Below are positions 16,664 to 25,971 of a stretch of DNA of 42,634 bases, in pieces. Both the position numbers and the translations under genes were made by a program. The DNA is taken from contig UQWM01000020.1 of the NCBI GenBank assembly GCA_900544795.1, positions 1 to 42,634 of the forward strand, written 5' to 3'. Every line of letters begins with the position of its first letter. Positions within the stretch are counted from its first letter, which is position 1. The notes under the pieces were generated by a model, which did no database searches, was not told the DNA's origin, and was given only the letters and a program-made list of their open reading frames with translations. The DNA is from an uncultured Phascolarctobacterium sp. (GTDB lineage: Bacteria > Bacillota > Negativicutes > Acidaminococcales > Acidaminococcaceae).

Positions 16664-19600
16664 TTAGTTAAAATCCAACCGCGGCAGATTTTTCTCCAGC
16701 CAGGTCAGCCCGTCCGTTTTTAGTTTGACTGTACGGAAAACCAGCTGCGCTTGCACGCCGCTTTTAAAATTCATATACTGCTGCTGTTCGCTGATTATCT
16801 GCATCAGCGCCGCAGGATCGATAGCAGCATGTTCCGCGAAGGTTATGCGCAGCTCGCCCGGCTTGACGCTGATACCACGGATACGCAAACGGCGGCACAA
16901 AGCCCGCAGACAGGCCACTCGCCACAAGACCTCCACTTCCTCCGGCGGTTCGCCGAAACGGTCGATGATCTCGTCCAGCAGATCGCCCCGCTCCGCATAA
17001 TCCAGTTCGGCAAAGCGTCGATATAATTCCAGCTTGTAACGGGGATCAGCAATATAATCGTCGGGAATATAACCGTCAACGCTGATCTCCAGCACCGGAT
17101 CCGGCTCTGGCACACCGTCTTCCACACCGTCTTTCAGCTTGCGAATAGTGCGCTCAAGCATATCGCAGTAGGCCGCAAAGCCCACGCCAGCAATATGCCC
17201 ATGCTGTTGGGCCCCCAGCAGATTGCCAGCACCGCGTATCTCCAGATCACGCATAGCTATCTTAAAGCCCGCTCCCAGCTCAGTAAAGTCACGGATCGCC
17301 TGCAGGCGTTTTTCCGCTATCTCGCTCAAAGCCCGGTTGCGTTTATAAACAAAATAGGCATAGGCCAGCCGCGAAGACCGCCCTACCCGTCCACGCATCT
17401 GGTACAACTGCGACAGGCCGAAATTCTCCGCGCCGTCGATGATGATGGTATTGGCCAGTGGTACATCCAAGCCATTTTCGATGATCGAAGTAGACAACAG
17501 TACATCACAGCTGCCCTCATAAAAAGCGATCATGGCATCCTCCAGCATATCCTCAGGCATCTGCCCGTGGGCGATACGGATGCTGATGCCCGGCACTAAA
17601 GCGCGCAGATCGGCGGCAATATTCTCCAGGCCCACGACCCGGTTATGCACATAGTAGACCCGTCCGCCACGCCGTAGCTCGCGCTCCAAAGCTTCCTTGA
17701 TCATACCCGGGTTATACTCTGCCACATAGGTCTCTACCGGCAGCCGTTCCTCCGGCGGCGACTCAATCACACTCATATCCCGTCCGTTGACCAGTGCCAA
17801 ATGCAAAGTGCGCGGTATCGGTGTCGCCGACAACGTCAGCACATCCACGCCTGTTTTCCAGCGTTTGATCTTTTCCTTCTGGGCCACGCCGAAACGCTGC
17901 TCCTCGTCGATAACCAGCAACCCCAGATCAGGGAAAAGCACGTCTGATTGCAGCAAACGGTGGGTACCGATCAGCACATCCACCTGGCCGTTTTCTAAAT
18001 CGTTCAGAATGCGCTTTTGCTCCTTCGGCGAGCAGAAACGGCTCACCATCTCTACCTTAACGCCAAAAGGCTGCATTCGCTCTTTAAAGGTCATAAAATG
18101 CTGCTGGGCCAAAACCGTCGTCGGCACCATCACCGCAGCCTGCTTACCGTCCATCACGGCCTTAAAAGCCGCCCTGATCGCCACCTCGGTCTTGCCATAG
18201 CCCACATCGCCGCACAACAGACGGTCCATCGGCTCCGGTTTTTCCATATCGGCCTTGATCTCGGCGATAGCCCGCAGCTGGTCAGGTGTTTCCTCATATG
18301 GAAAGCGCTCTTCAAAATCGCGCTGCCATTCTGTATCCACGCCAAAGGCATGCCCCGGCACGATCTTACGCTGGGCGTACAGGCGCAGCAGCTCCTCGGC
18401 CAACTCGGTGATAGCTGCTTTTGCCCTGTTTTGTACCCGCTTCCAGTCGGCACCGCCCATTTTGGAAAGACGCGGCGCCTGGCCCTCGTTGCCCACATAT
18501 TTGTGCAGCATACCGACCTGCTCCACCGGCACATACAACTTATCGTCGCCGGCATAAGCAAGCAACAGATAATCCCGATGTACCCCGTCCACCAGCACGT
18601 TTTCGACGCCTATATAGCGGCCGATACCGTGCACGGCGTGAACCACATAGTCTCCGGCCTTGATTTCCGAAAAATACTGCAGCTGGGCGCCGCTGTTCTT
18701 CGTGTGCAGACGGCGTTTCTTCTGCATGCCGAAAATATCGTTTTCCGTCAGCAGCAGCCAGCTCTCATTCCAAAAACGGAAACCCGCCGTCAACTCACCA
18801 CTGATAACGCTGATCCGCCCCGGACGGAGCAATTCCTCATCCTTGATAAAAGCAGCGTTCAGATTACGACTTTGCAGACTGTCAGCCAGTCCCCGCGCCT
18901 TGATATCGCTGCTCATCATCACCACAGGTATCTGCCCGTCAGCCAGCCAACCCTGCAAATCGCCGGTCAGCAATTCCAGATTTCTGTTATAGGGCGCAAC
19001 CGACCGTACCGGTACGGTCACGTCCGTAAAGTTCTTAAAATGGCTATGTCCCAACGCTGCTACTACCCAAGCTTTACTTTGGGCACAGAAGCGTTCCAGT
19101 TCAGCAGGAGCCCATAGCTCGTCAGCATAATTACCGTTTTCGACATGCAGCTTTTGCAGCAGCTCAAACAACCGTGTCGGCTCGTCGATCACCAGCCGCG
19201 TCGACGCCGTCACATAATCCAACACCGAAGCCGAAAAATCGTCGCTTTCGTCCGTTTGCAGCGGCACGATCTTCACTGCGCTCAAGGATTCGATACTGCG
19301 CTGGTTCTCCAATTCAAAGCTGCGCATAGCATCGATCGTATCGTCGAACCATTCGATGCGTGCCGGATGCTGACTGTTGATGGGAAATACGTCTAAAATA
19401 TCTCCGCGCAAACAGAACTGACCAATAGCGTCTACCTGCTCTGTCCGCTCGTAGCCTAATTCTACCAGCCTTGTCAGCATTTCCTGCTGCTCCAGCTGCT
19501 GCCCCAGCGTGACGACCACCCCACTGCCCAACACCTGTTGCGGCACAGGCAGTTTTTGCAGCAGGGCTTCTGCCGTCACAAAAACGATGCCCCGCTCCTC

Positions 19601-19942
19601 ACCCTGCAAAATACGCATAGCGGCCACACGTCCGGCCTGCACCTCGCGATTGCGTGAATCAGCCTGCACCCGCGGCAGATCAATGGGATATAATTCCTGC
19701 ATCAGCAGATCAGAATAAAAAGCGTTCAGCGTCCTGCGGTACTCACGAATATCGTCGCGGCCGCTGACAAGGAACACTAAAGAGCCCTGTTCCGGCAAAA
19801 GACGGTCCAGAGCTGCTAAAAAAACTGTTTTGGCGGCGCCACTGATACCAGTCAGCGAGCACCCCCGCCCCTTTTGCCAAAGTTCTGCCGCAGTACGGGC
19901 TTCTTTTACTGCGCCAACGGCTTTCAATAATTGCAATTTCAT
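16664..19942 (-). CDS. mfd: Transcription-repair coupling factor Mfd
   Basis: DNA translocase that removes RNA polymerase stalled at lesions and recruits UvrA. The 1092 residues are within the usual range. The UvrB-homology region lies in the first 350 residues, with a degenerate nucleotide loop GISGAAKT as in other Mfd proteins. The polymerase-interaction domain follows (about 430-510, GDYVVHAVHGIGRY). The RecG-like translocase has Walker A GDVGYGKT near 580 and DEEQRFGV near 679, and SATPIPRTL. A C-terminal regulatory domain completes it. ATG 19942 is preferred over the adjacent TTG 19945; AAGGA is seven bases upstream of the TTG. The glpX terminator ends about 20 bases before the start. 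Confidence 0.98.
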   Translation of the reverse strand: MKLQLLKAVGAVKEARTAAELWQKGRGCSLTGISGAAKTVFLAALDRLLPEQGSLVFLVSGRDDIREYRRTLNAFYSDLLMQELYPIDLPRVQADSRNREVQAGRVAAMRILQGEERGIVFVTAEALLQKLPVPQQVLGSGVVVTLGQQLEQQEMLTRLVELGYERTEQVDAIGQFCLRGDILDVFPINSQHPARIEWFDDTIDAMRSFELENQRSIESLSAVKIVPLQTDESDDFSASVLDYVTASTRLVIDEPTRLFELLQKLHVENGNYADELWAPAELERFCAQSKAWVVAALGHSHFKNFTDVTVPVRSVAPYNRNLELLTGDLQGWLADGQIPVVMMSSDIKARGLADSLQSRNLNAAFIKDEELLRPGRISVISGELTAGFRFWNESWLLLTENDIFGMQKKRRLHTKNSGAQLQYFSEIKAGDYVVHAVHGIGRYIGVENVLVDGVHRDYLLLAYAGDDKLYVPVEQVGMLHKYVGNEGQAPRLSKMGGADWKRVQNRAKAAITELAEELLRLYAQRKIVPGHAFGVDTEWQRDFEERFPYEETPDQLRAIAEIKADMEKPEPMDRLLCGDVGYGKTEVAIRAAFKAVMDGKQAAVMVPTTVLAQQHFMTFKERMQPFGVKVEMVSRFCSPKEQKRILNDLENGQVDVLIGTHRLLQSDVLFPDLGLLVIDEEQRFGVAQKEKIKRWKTGVDVLTLSATPIPRTLHLALVNGRDMSVIESPPEERLPVETYVAEYNPGMIKEALERELRRGGRVYYVHNRVVGLENIAADLRALVPGISIRIAHGQMPEDMLEDAMIAFYEGSCDVLLSTSIIENGLDVPLANTIIIDGAENFGLSQLYQMRGRVGRSSRLAYAYFVYKRNRALSEIAEKRLQAIRDFTELGAGFKIAMRDLEIRGAGNLLGAQQHGHIAGVGFAAYCDMLERTIRKLKDGVEDGVPEPDPVLEISVDGYIPDDYIADPRYKLELYRRFAELDYAERGDLLDEIIDRFGEPPEEVEVLWRVACLRALCRRLRIRGISVKPGELRITFAEHAAIDPAALMQIISEQQQYMNFKSGVQAQLVFRTVKLKTDGLTWLEKNLPRLDFN

Positions 19943-19954
19943 CAACTTATCCTT

Positions 19955-19990
19955 GAATACAAAAGGGTTCTAGCCTGAGCTAAAACCCTT
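19955..19990 (-). terminator. glpX terminator
   Basis: A 12-bp stem with a single G-T wobble (19963-19974 with 19979-19990, loop TCAG on the transcript) followed on the minus strand by TTGTATT. Confidence 0.85.
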
Positions 19991-20005
19991 GCAGATTGAA
20001 AAAGA

Positions 20006-20968
20006 TTACAGTTTAACGGCAAAATCCTTGCGGTCAAAGCTGTGTACGGCGTCAACAAAACGGACAGTACCGGTTTTATAACGCATGGAAACAGTATGAG
20101 TACGCACGCCGCCGCCAAAATAACGCAAGCCATTCATCAGGTTGCTGTCGGTGATAGCGGTAGAAGTGAACATACAATCATCGCCCTTCACCATGTCGTC
20201 CAAAGTCAGGACCTTGCTGCAATCGGTGATACCCATTTTCAGGCAGCGCTGTACTTGTTCATCATCTTCGGGGCACAAACGAGCCTGCATATCTCCGCCC
20301 AGGCATTTAATAGCAGCTGCTGCCAAAACGCCTTCGGGAGCGCCGCCCTTGCCGATGTACATATGCACGCCGGTGCCTTCGATACCTGCATTGACGATAG
20401 GATTAACGTCACCATCGGTAATCAATTGGATGCGTGCTCCGGCGCTGCGGATCTCATCCATAATGCCGTAATGGCGCTCACGGTCCAGCAGTACTACAGT
20501 CAAATCGGAAACCTTACGCTCTAAAGCCTTAGCGACCCGTTCCAGATTTTCTTTAACGGGAGCGTTGATATCGATGCAGCCTCTGGCACGAGGGCCAACA
20601 GCGATCTTATCCATATACATATCAGGAGCGTGCAGCAGGCAGCCCTTCGGTGCGATAGCGATGACCGCAATAGCGCCCGGCTGGCCTTTAGCCACCAAAT
20701 TAGTGCCTTCTACAGGGTCAACAGCAATGTCGACTTCGGGGCCGCCGCCGCCGACTTTTTCACCGATATAAAGCATCGGTGCTTCGTCCATTTCGCCTTC
20801 ACCAATAACTACGGTGCCGCTGATATTGACAGTATCAAAAGTTTTGCGCATCGCGTCAACTGCCAGCTGATCGGCGCCGTTTTTATCGCCACGTCCTACG
20901 CTGCGGCCGCAGGCAATCGCTGCAGCTTCGGTAACACGTACAAATTCCATGGATAATTCTCTGTTCAT
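20006..20968 (-). CDS. glpX: Class II fructose-1,6-bisphosphatase
   Basis: Hydrolyses fructose 1,6-bisphosphate to fructose 6-phosphate in gluconeogenesis. The protein has 320 residues from ATG 20968. Metal and substrate motifs are visible: GEGEMDEAPML, DPVEGTNLVAKGQPGA, LDRERH and GKGGAPEGVLAAAA. A TTG at 20974 has slightly better spacing from AAAGGAG (five versus eleven bases), so the first two residues are uncertain. It is transcribed alone from an extended -10 promoter at 21014-21022 and closed by a strong terminator. For an organism living on amino or organic acids this is a key gluconeogenic enzyme. Confidence 0.97.
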   Translation of the reverse strand: MNRELSMEFVRVTEAAAIACGRSVGRGDKNGADQLAVDAMRKTFDTVNISGTVVIGEGEMDEAPMLYIGEKVGGGGPEVDIAVDPVEGTNLVAKGQPGAIAVIAIAPKGCLLHAPDMYMDKIAVGPRARGCIDINAPVKENLERVAKALERKVSDLTVVLLDRERHYGIMDEIRSAGARIQLITDGDVNPIVNAGIEGTGVHMYIGKGGAPEGVLAAAAIKCLGGDMQARLCPEDDEQVQRCLKMGITDCSKVLTLDDMVKGDDCMFTSTAITDSNLMNGLRYFGGGVRTHTVSMRYKTGTVRFVDAVHSFDRKDFAVKL

Positions 20969-21013
20969 TCCCAAACCATCTCCTTTATCAATACGTTCAT
21001 AAAAATCATATTC

Positions 21014-21022
21014 ATTATATCA
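21014..21022 (-). promoter_or_regulatory. glpX extended -10 promoter
   Basis: Minus-strand TGATATAAT (21014-21022), a TGN-TATAAT extended -10 element. The best -35 at 17 bases is poor (CTGCAA). Confidence 0.6.
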
Positions 21023-21076
21023 CTTTCTGCGGCAACTTGCAGAGCAAAATAAAAATTACTCTTTTTTAAGCTAAAT

Positions 21077-21646
21077 TTATCCGTTCAGCTTCAGCACCAG
21101 CAGTTCAAATAAAATCCGCGCCGGCAGCACAAAAGCGATATAAAGCAGCAATAAGCTAAACGCCACCGTGGCCAGCGACCGCTTAAAATCAATCAGATAC
21201 ACTACCTGCAACGCCCGTATCAACAGATACAGCATCCACAGCTTAGCCACCACGCAGGCACCCACTACCACCAACACACCGGGTAGTCCCAGAGTTGTGC
21301 CCAATAAAGCCACCGGCGTCATCACCAAAAAAGGTAGCGTCGTGTAGCCCAAAAGACAAATAAGCCCCACCGCATCGCCAGCCATAGCGCCCAGTGTCTC
21401 TAAAATGCCATGCAGCAAAAAGCCATACATCGACAAAATGACCCCAACGATAGAAACGGCCGCCGCAATAATAGCAAAACGCACCGACAGTGCCTGCTCC
21501 AAAAACAGCTGGTTAGTCACCACGCCGCAAAACAGGCCCACGCTTAAAGTGAAATACCACAGGCTGCGCCACATACAGCGCTCCTGCACCAACAGGCGCA
21601 TCCCGTCTCTGGTCTCAAACAACACATCATAGGTTTTACGCCGCAT
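21077..21646 (-). CDS. Yip1-domain-like integral membrane protein
   Basis: A 189-residue hydrophobic protein with about five membrane segments after a charged 27-residue head. The architecture (charged head, then segments in the order seen in YIP1-family proteins) and the LGTTLGLPGVLVVVGACVVAKLWMLYLLI region suggest the Yip1 family, whose bacterial members have no defined role. It begins six bases after the sppA stop codon, with GAGGTG inside the end of sppA, so the two are cotranscribed. That hints at a membrane-quality or envelope-related function, but this is inference. Confidence 0.6.
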   Translation of the reverse strand: MRRKTYDVLFETRDGMRLLVQERCMWRSLWYFTLSVGLFCGVVTNQLFLEQALSVRFAIIAAAVSIVGVILSMYGFLLHGILETLGAMAGDAVGLICLLGYTTLPFLVMTPVALLGTTLGLPGVLVVVGACVVAKLWMLYLLIRALQVVYLIDFKRSLATVAFSLLLLYIAFVLPARILFELLVLKLNG

Positions 21647-21652
21647 AAGGCA

Positions 21653-22582
21653 TCACCTCGCCTGCGGCGAAGGCACACCCGCCGCTTCTTTTTGCAGCAC
21701 GGCTTCTAAATGTCCCAGCAGCATCTCTGATAACTGCGCGCTGAAAAACATTTCCCAGGGCTTTTGTTTCTTGGTTTCCTTAATTTCCGGGATGCCCGCC
21801 ACACCGATAGCCTTACCGGCCGCTTCCAGCGCGTCGTAGTAATTGCCCAGCTCGTCCACTAGCCCTACGGCCTGAGCTTGCCTGCCCGTATAAACGCGTC
21901 CATCAGCTAATGCTTTGACCTGCACCACGTCCATTTTGCGGCCTTCGGCGATCACGGCTACAAACTCTTCAAACATCTGGTTTACCATATTCTGCAAAAT
22001 CTGCTGTTCTTCCAGCGTCATGGGCCTGTCACTGGACATGATATCCTTGTACTGGCCGCTTTTGATCTTAGTCGTATAAATGCCGATCTTTTTAAACAGT
22101 TCCTCGGTGTTCATATACGGCATATACACGCCGATGCTGCCCGTAAGCGTTGAAGGATTAGCATAGATAGTATCGCTGTAAGCCGCCAGCCAGTAGGCTG
22201 CCGACGCAGCGCTGTTGCCCATGGTCGTAATGATGGGCTTGCCGCTTTCCTTAAAGCGCTTCAGCTCGCGCCCCACCTCTTCCGCAGCGGTCACACTGCC
22301 GCCAGGCGAATCGATACGCAACACCAAAGCCTTCACGCTGCTGTCTGCTGCCGCCTCACGGATCTCGCGCATCAACCTGCCGGAAGAAGCGCCCGCGGTT
22401 TCACCCCAAATATTCTCACCCGGTTCGCCGCTGATGATCGTACCCTCGATATTAACAACGGCAACTCTGTCGGTAGGCGCAGCAAGCACCTGCTCGTCAT
22501 TATTCTTGCCCGATAACAGCGATACCACAAAGGACAACACCGCAATCAACAGGATCGCACTGATAAAAATCTTTTTCAGCAT
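21653..22582 (-). CDS. sppA: Signal peptide peptidase SppA (S49 family)
   Basis: Membrane-bound serine protease that degrades cleaved signal peptides. The 309 residues are the short Gram-positive form. One N-terminal membrane anchor is at about 5-22. The substrate-groove motif DSPGGSV is at 91-97. The nucleophile is probably Ser127 in GNSAASAAYW, and the general base Lys179 in SGQYKDI; the 52-residue spacing agrees with the Ser147/Lys199 pair of B. subtilis SppA. AAAGGAG lies close upstream of the ATG. The pyrG terminator ends only about 20 bases before the start, so sppA is probably expressed by read-through or from a promoter inside pyrG. Confidence 0.95.
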   Translation of the reverse strand: MLKKIFISAILLIAVLSFVVSLLSGKNNDEQVLAAPTDRVAVVNIEGTIISGEPGENIWGETAGASSGRLMREIREAAADSSVKALVLRIDSPGGSVTAAEEVGRELKRFKESGKPIITTMGNSAASAAYWLAAYSDTIYANPSTLTGSIGVYMPYMNTEELFKKIGIYTTKIKSGQYKDIMSSDRPMTLEEQQILQNMVNQMFEEFVAVIAEGRKMDVVQVKALADGRVYTGRQAQAVGLVDELGNYYDALEAAGKAIGVAGIPEIKETKKQKPWEMFFSAQLSEMLLGHLEAVLQKEAAGVPSPQAR

Positions 22583-22599
22583 AGCTTCAACTCCTTTTC

Positions 22600-22632
22600 A
22601 CAAAAAAGCAGACTGGCTCGCAGTCTGCTTTT
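22600..22632 (-). terminator. pyrG terminator
   Basis: A perfect 12-bp stem (22604-22615 with 22621-22632, 5-base loop) followed on the minus strand by two further T and then G; the stem's own 3' arm ends in four T. It lies in the short gap between pyrG and sppA. Confidence 0.88.
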
Positions 22633-22650
22633 CGGTTCTTACAACAGGTC

Positions 22651-24267
22651 TTATTTTTGTTCCCGCAAAGCAGCGGCAATGAAATCTCTAAATAATGGAT
22701 GAGGATTGGTAGGACGGGACTTGAACTCCGGATGGAACTGAGCTCCCAGGAACCAGGGATGTCTGTCTTCCGGAATCTCTACGATCTCGACCAGACGACC
22801 GTTGGGCAAAGTGCCGCCGATCCGCAGACCGCCGTCAACGATCTGCTCGCGCAAAGCGTTGTTCACTTCATAACGGTGACGGTGACGTTCATAAACCAGC
22901 TCTTCCTTGTAAGCACTCTCGGTCAAAGTTCCCGGATAGACCTTACATGGATACAGTCCCAAACGCATCGTGCCGCCCTTATCCTCCACGCTTACCTGTT
23001 CAGGCATCAAATCAATGACAGGATACTGGCAGTCGGGTACGAACTCGGCGCTGTTAGCATTATCCATGCCGCACACGTTACGTGCATATTCGATAACGGC
23101 GCATTGCATGCCCAGGCAGATACCAAAGAACGGAACCTTGTTTTCACGGGCATATTGTACGGCCTTGATCTTGCCTTCGATGCCACGGTCGCCAAAGCCG
23201 CCCGGCACCAGAATGCCGTCCACGTCGTCCATGACTTTTGCCATATCGGTCTCAGACGCTTCGATAGTCTCGGCGTTGACCCATTTTATTTTCAATTCAC
23301 TTTCATTAGCAACGGCAGCGTGCTTCAACGCCTCGGCGATACTGATGTAAGCATCCTGCAATTCAACATATTTACCAACTACAGCAATGGTGACCTTACG
23401 GTCGTAATGTTTTAAAATGCGCTCAACCATCTCATGCCAGTATGACATATCTTTCGGTTTATCGGGCATGTCCAGCTTTTTCAGGGCAATGGTGTCCAGT
23501 CCCTGCTCTTCCATCAGCATCGGTACCTGATAGATGCTGGCAGCAGTCAGGTTCTGAATGACCGCTTCCGGGTCAACATCGCAGAACATCGCCATTTTTT
23601 CGCACATATCCTTAGAAATAGGACGCTCGCTGCGGCAAACAATGATATCGGGAGAAATACCGATGCTGCGCAGCTCTTTAACGCTATGCTGGGTCGGTTT
23701 GGTTTTCAGCTCGCCGGCTGCAGCGATATAAGGAACCAAAGTAACGTGCAAATACAGCACATCATTGCGGCCCACTTCTTTTTTCACCTGACGGATAGCT
23801 TCGAGGAACGGTAAGCTTTCAATATCGCCGACAGTACCACCGATCTCGGTGATGACAAAATCAGCATTATCATCGCGGCCAACACGGTAAACGCGCTCTT
23901 TGATCTCGTTAGTGATGTGAGGGATAACCTGCACCGTACGGCCCAGATAATCACCGCGGCGCTCTTTATTGATAACGGACAAATAAATCTTACCTGCCGT
24001 TACGTTAGAGCTTTTCGACAAATTGATATCGATAAAACGCTCATAATGGCCTAAATCAAGGTCAGTCTCAGCGCCGTCGTCGGTAACGAAAACCTCACCG
24101 TGCTGATAAGGGCTCATCGTACCCGGATCCACGTTGATATAAGGGTCAAATTTTTGGATAGTCACCCTATAGCCGCGGCTTTTCAGCAAACGGCCCAAAG
24201 AAGCTGCCGTAATACCCTTACCCAGCGAAGAAACTACACCGCCTGTTACAAAAATATACTTCGTCAT
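22651..24267 (-). CDS. pyrG: CTP synthase
   Basis: Aminates UTP to CTP with glutamine, the last step of pyrimidine nucleotide synthesis. It has 538 residues from ATG 24267, which has GGGAGG six bases upstream; a longer reading from 24288 is not supported. The amidoligase domain starts TKYIFVTGGVVSSLGKGI with the P-loop and contains DPYINVDPGTM. The class I glutaminase domain has the nucleophile in FFGICLGMQC (Cys near 384) and the His-Glu pair in AQFHPEFKSRP. It lies 45 bases after argS without a terminator, so ywiB-argS-pyrG is probably one unit. I saw no B. subtilis-like pyrG attenuator directly upstream. Confidence 0.98.
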   Translation of the reverse strand: MTKYIFVTGGVVSSLGKGITAASLGRLLKSRGYRVTIQKFDPYINVDPGTMSPYQHGEVFVTDDGAETDLDLGHYERFIDINLSKSSNVTAGKIYLSVINKERRGDYLGRTVQVIPHITNEIKERVYRVGRDDNADFVITEIGGTVGDIESLPFLEAIRQVKKEVGRNDVLYLHVTLVPYIAAAGELKTKPTQHSVKELRSIGISPDIIVCRSERPISKDMCEKMAMFCDVDPEAVIQNLTAASIYQVPMLMEEQGLDTIALKKLDMPDKPKDMSYWHEMVERILKHYDRKVTIAVVGKYVELQDAYISIAEALKHAAVANESELKIKWVNAETIEASETDMAKVMDDVDGILVPGGFGDRGIEGKIKAVQYARENKVPFFGICLGMQCAVIEYARNVCGMDNANSAEFVPDCQYPVIDLMPEQVSVEDKGGTMRLGLYPCKVYPGTLTESAYKEELVYERHRHRYEVNNALREQIVDGGLRIGGTLPNGRLVEIVEIPEDRHPWFLGAQFHPEFKSRPTNPHPLFRDFIAAALREQK

Positions 24268-24312
24268 GATTGTCCTCCCGTTCCTCATAAAATAAGCTTT
24301 TATCTCACAAAA

Positions 24313-25971
24313 TTACATTCTTTCCGGTGCCGACACGCCCAAAATGCCCAAAGCATGTTTGATCGTATGGCCTACAGCCTTCACCAGCTTGATGCGGGCC
24401 TGCTGCACTTCGGGCTCTACGCCCAGGATGCGGCATTGGTTGTAGAAGGAATGGAACATTCCCGCCAGGTCATGCACATAATGTGCAACCCGGTGCACTG
24501 CACGCTCTTTGGCAGCAGCAGCGATCATTTCCTGATACTCGCCCAGCTTCTTAATCAGCTCCAGTTCCGTCGGATCAGTCAACAGCGCATAATCTGCCTC
24601 GGCCGCCTCGGTGATCTTCTCCTCGGCCAGCTGGCGCATAATGCTGCAAATACGGGCATGGGCATACTGGATATAATAGACAGGATTTTCGTTAGACTTT
24701 TCAGTAGCCAAAGTCAAATCAAAATCCAGCTGACTATCAATAGAACGCATGGCAAAGAAGAATCTTGCCGCATCGGTGCCTACCTCTTCGATCAGCTCAT
24801 TTAAAGTAACGCTCTGGCCGGTACGCTTCGACATCTTTACCAGCTCGCCGTTGCGGTACAGGCTTACCATCTGTAAAATCAAAACCTCAAGCTGATCCGG
24901 GTCGTAACCCAAAGCGCCTACGGCAGCCTTCATTCTAGCAATATAACCATGATGGTCGGCGCCCCACAGATTAATGACACGGTCAAAACCGCGGCTGAAT
25001 TTGTTCCAGTGGTAAGCGATATCGGCCGCCAGGTAAGTGGGCACACCGTTTTCTCGGATCACGACGCGATCCTTGTCGTCGCCGTAGGCCGTAGCCTTCA
25101 GCCACAAAGCGCCGTCCTGCTCATACATATAACCACGTTCGGTCAGCAGATCACAGGCTTCCTTGATCTTATCAGCATCGTGCAAAGTCTGCTCGCTGAA
25201 CCAAACATCAAAAGTAACATTAAAAGCTTCCAGGTCTTCTTTCAGCGCCGCCAACTTCTCTTTCAGCGCGATGGTGCGAAACTCGTGCAGGCGTTCCTGC
25301 TCATCCATGTGCAGGAACTTATCACCGTAAATTTTAACGATGCGCTGCGCAGTCTCCACTATATCATGCCCGTGATAACCGTTTTCGGGAAATTCCACAT
25401 CCACGCCCAGTTCTTCCAGATAACGGGCATTTACAGACGCCGCCAGATTATTGATCTGGTTGCCGGCATCATTGATGTAATACTCGCGGGTCACATCATA
25501 ACCGGCTGCCTTCAGCAGGTTTGCCAGCGAGCTGCCCACGGCAGCGCCACGGCCATGGCCTACATGCAGCGGCCCGGTCGGGTTGGCACTCACATATTCT
25601 AATTGGATCTTTTCACCACCGACATTTGGCAGGTTACCATAGTCAGTACCGGCGGCAACTATGCTCGCCAGCAGTTCGGCTGTCCAATTCTGTTTTAAAT
25701 AAAAATTAATGAAACCAGGTCCTGCGATCTCGGCCTTTTCCACATAAGGGCAGTCCATATTATCAATAATAGCCTGCGCCACCAGACGGGGATTGCATTT
25801 TAAGCTACGGGCAGACTGCATGGCAAAATTTGTAGCAAAATCGCCAAACTCTTTTTGCGGCGGTACTTCCAATAGTACCTCCGGCAATTCGCCTTCCTTA
25901 ATAGTACCTGCGGCAATAGCTTTAGCCGCAGCGGCTTTAATGGCAGCAGCCAGTGCTTCCTTCATATTCAC
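24313..25971 (-). CDS. argS: Arginyl-tRNA synthetase
   Basis: Charges tRNA-Arg. About 552 residues, typical of class I ArgRS. The N-terminal additional domain is at about 1-110, the HIGH-like motif HVGH near residue 135 in NPTGPLHVGHGRG, and the KMSKR motif near 378. The C-terminal anticodon-binding DALR domain ends HALGILGVSAPERM. The Shine-Dalgarno GAGGAGG directly abuts an ATG at 25980, which is too close; GTG 25971, nine bases downstream, or ATG 25965 are better starts. The gene overlaps the end of ywiB, so translation is coupled. Confidence 0.97.
   Translation of the reverse strand: MNMKEALAAAIKAAAAKAIAAGTIKEGELPEVLLEVPPQKEFGDFATNFAMQSARSLKCNPRLVAQAIIDNMDCPYVEKAEIAGPGFINFYLKQNWTAELLASIVAAGTDYGNLPNVGGEKIQLEYVSANPTGPLHVGHGRGAAVGSSLANLLKAAGYDVTREYYINDAGNQINNLAASVNARYLEELGVDVEFPENGYHGHDIVETAQRIVKIYGDKFLHMDEQERLHEFRTIALKEKLAALKEDLEAFNVTFDVWFSEQTLHDADKIKEACDLLTERGYMYEQDGALWLKATAYGDDKDRVVIRENGVPTYLAADIAYHWNKFSRGFDRVINLWGADHHGYIARMKAAVGALGYDPDQLEVLILQMVSLYRNGELVKMSKRTGQSVTLNELIEEVGTDAARFFFAMRSIDSQLDFDLTLATEKSNENPVYYIQYAHARICSIMRQLAEEKITEAAEADYALLTDPTELELIKKLGEYQEMIAAAAKERAVHRVAHYVHDLAGMFHSFYNQCRILGVEPEVQQARIKLVKAVGHTIKHALGILGVSAPERM

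Noticed and set aside
18017..19117. 366-codon open frame on the plus strand
   Set aside because: It lies entirely antisense to mfd, has no Shine-Dalgarno or family resemblance, and its composition is that of a shadow frame of a GC-rich gene.
22633..24330. B. subtilis-type pyrG attenuator
   Set aside because: The gap between argS and pyrG is only 45 bases, with no terminator and no separate promoter.
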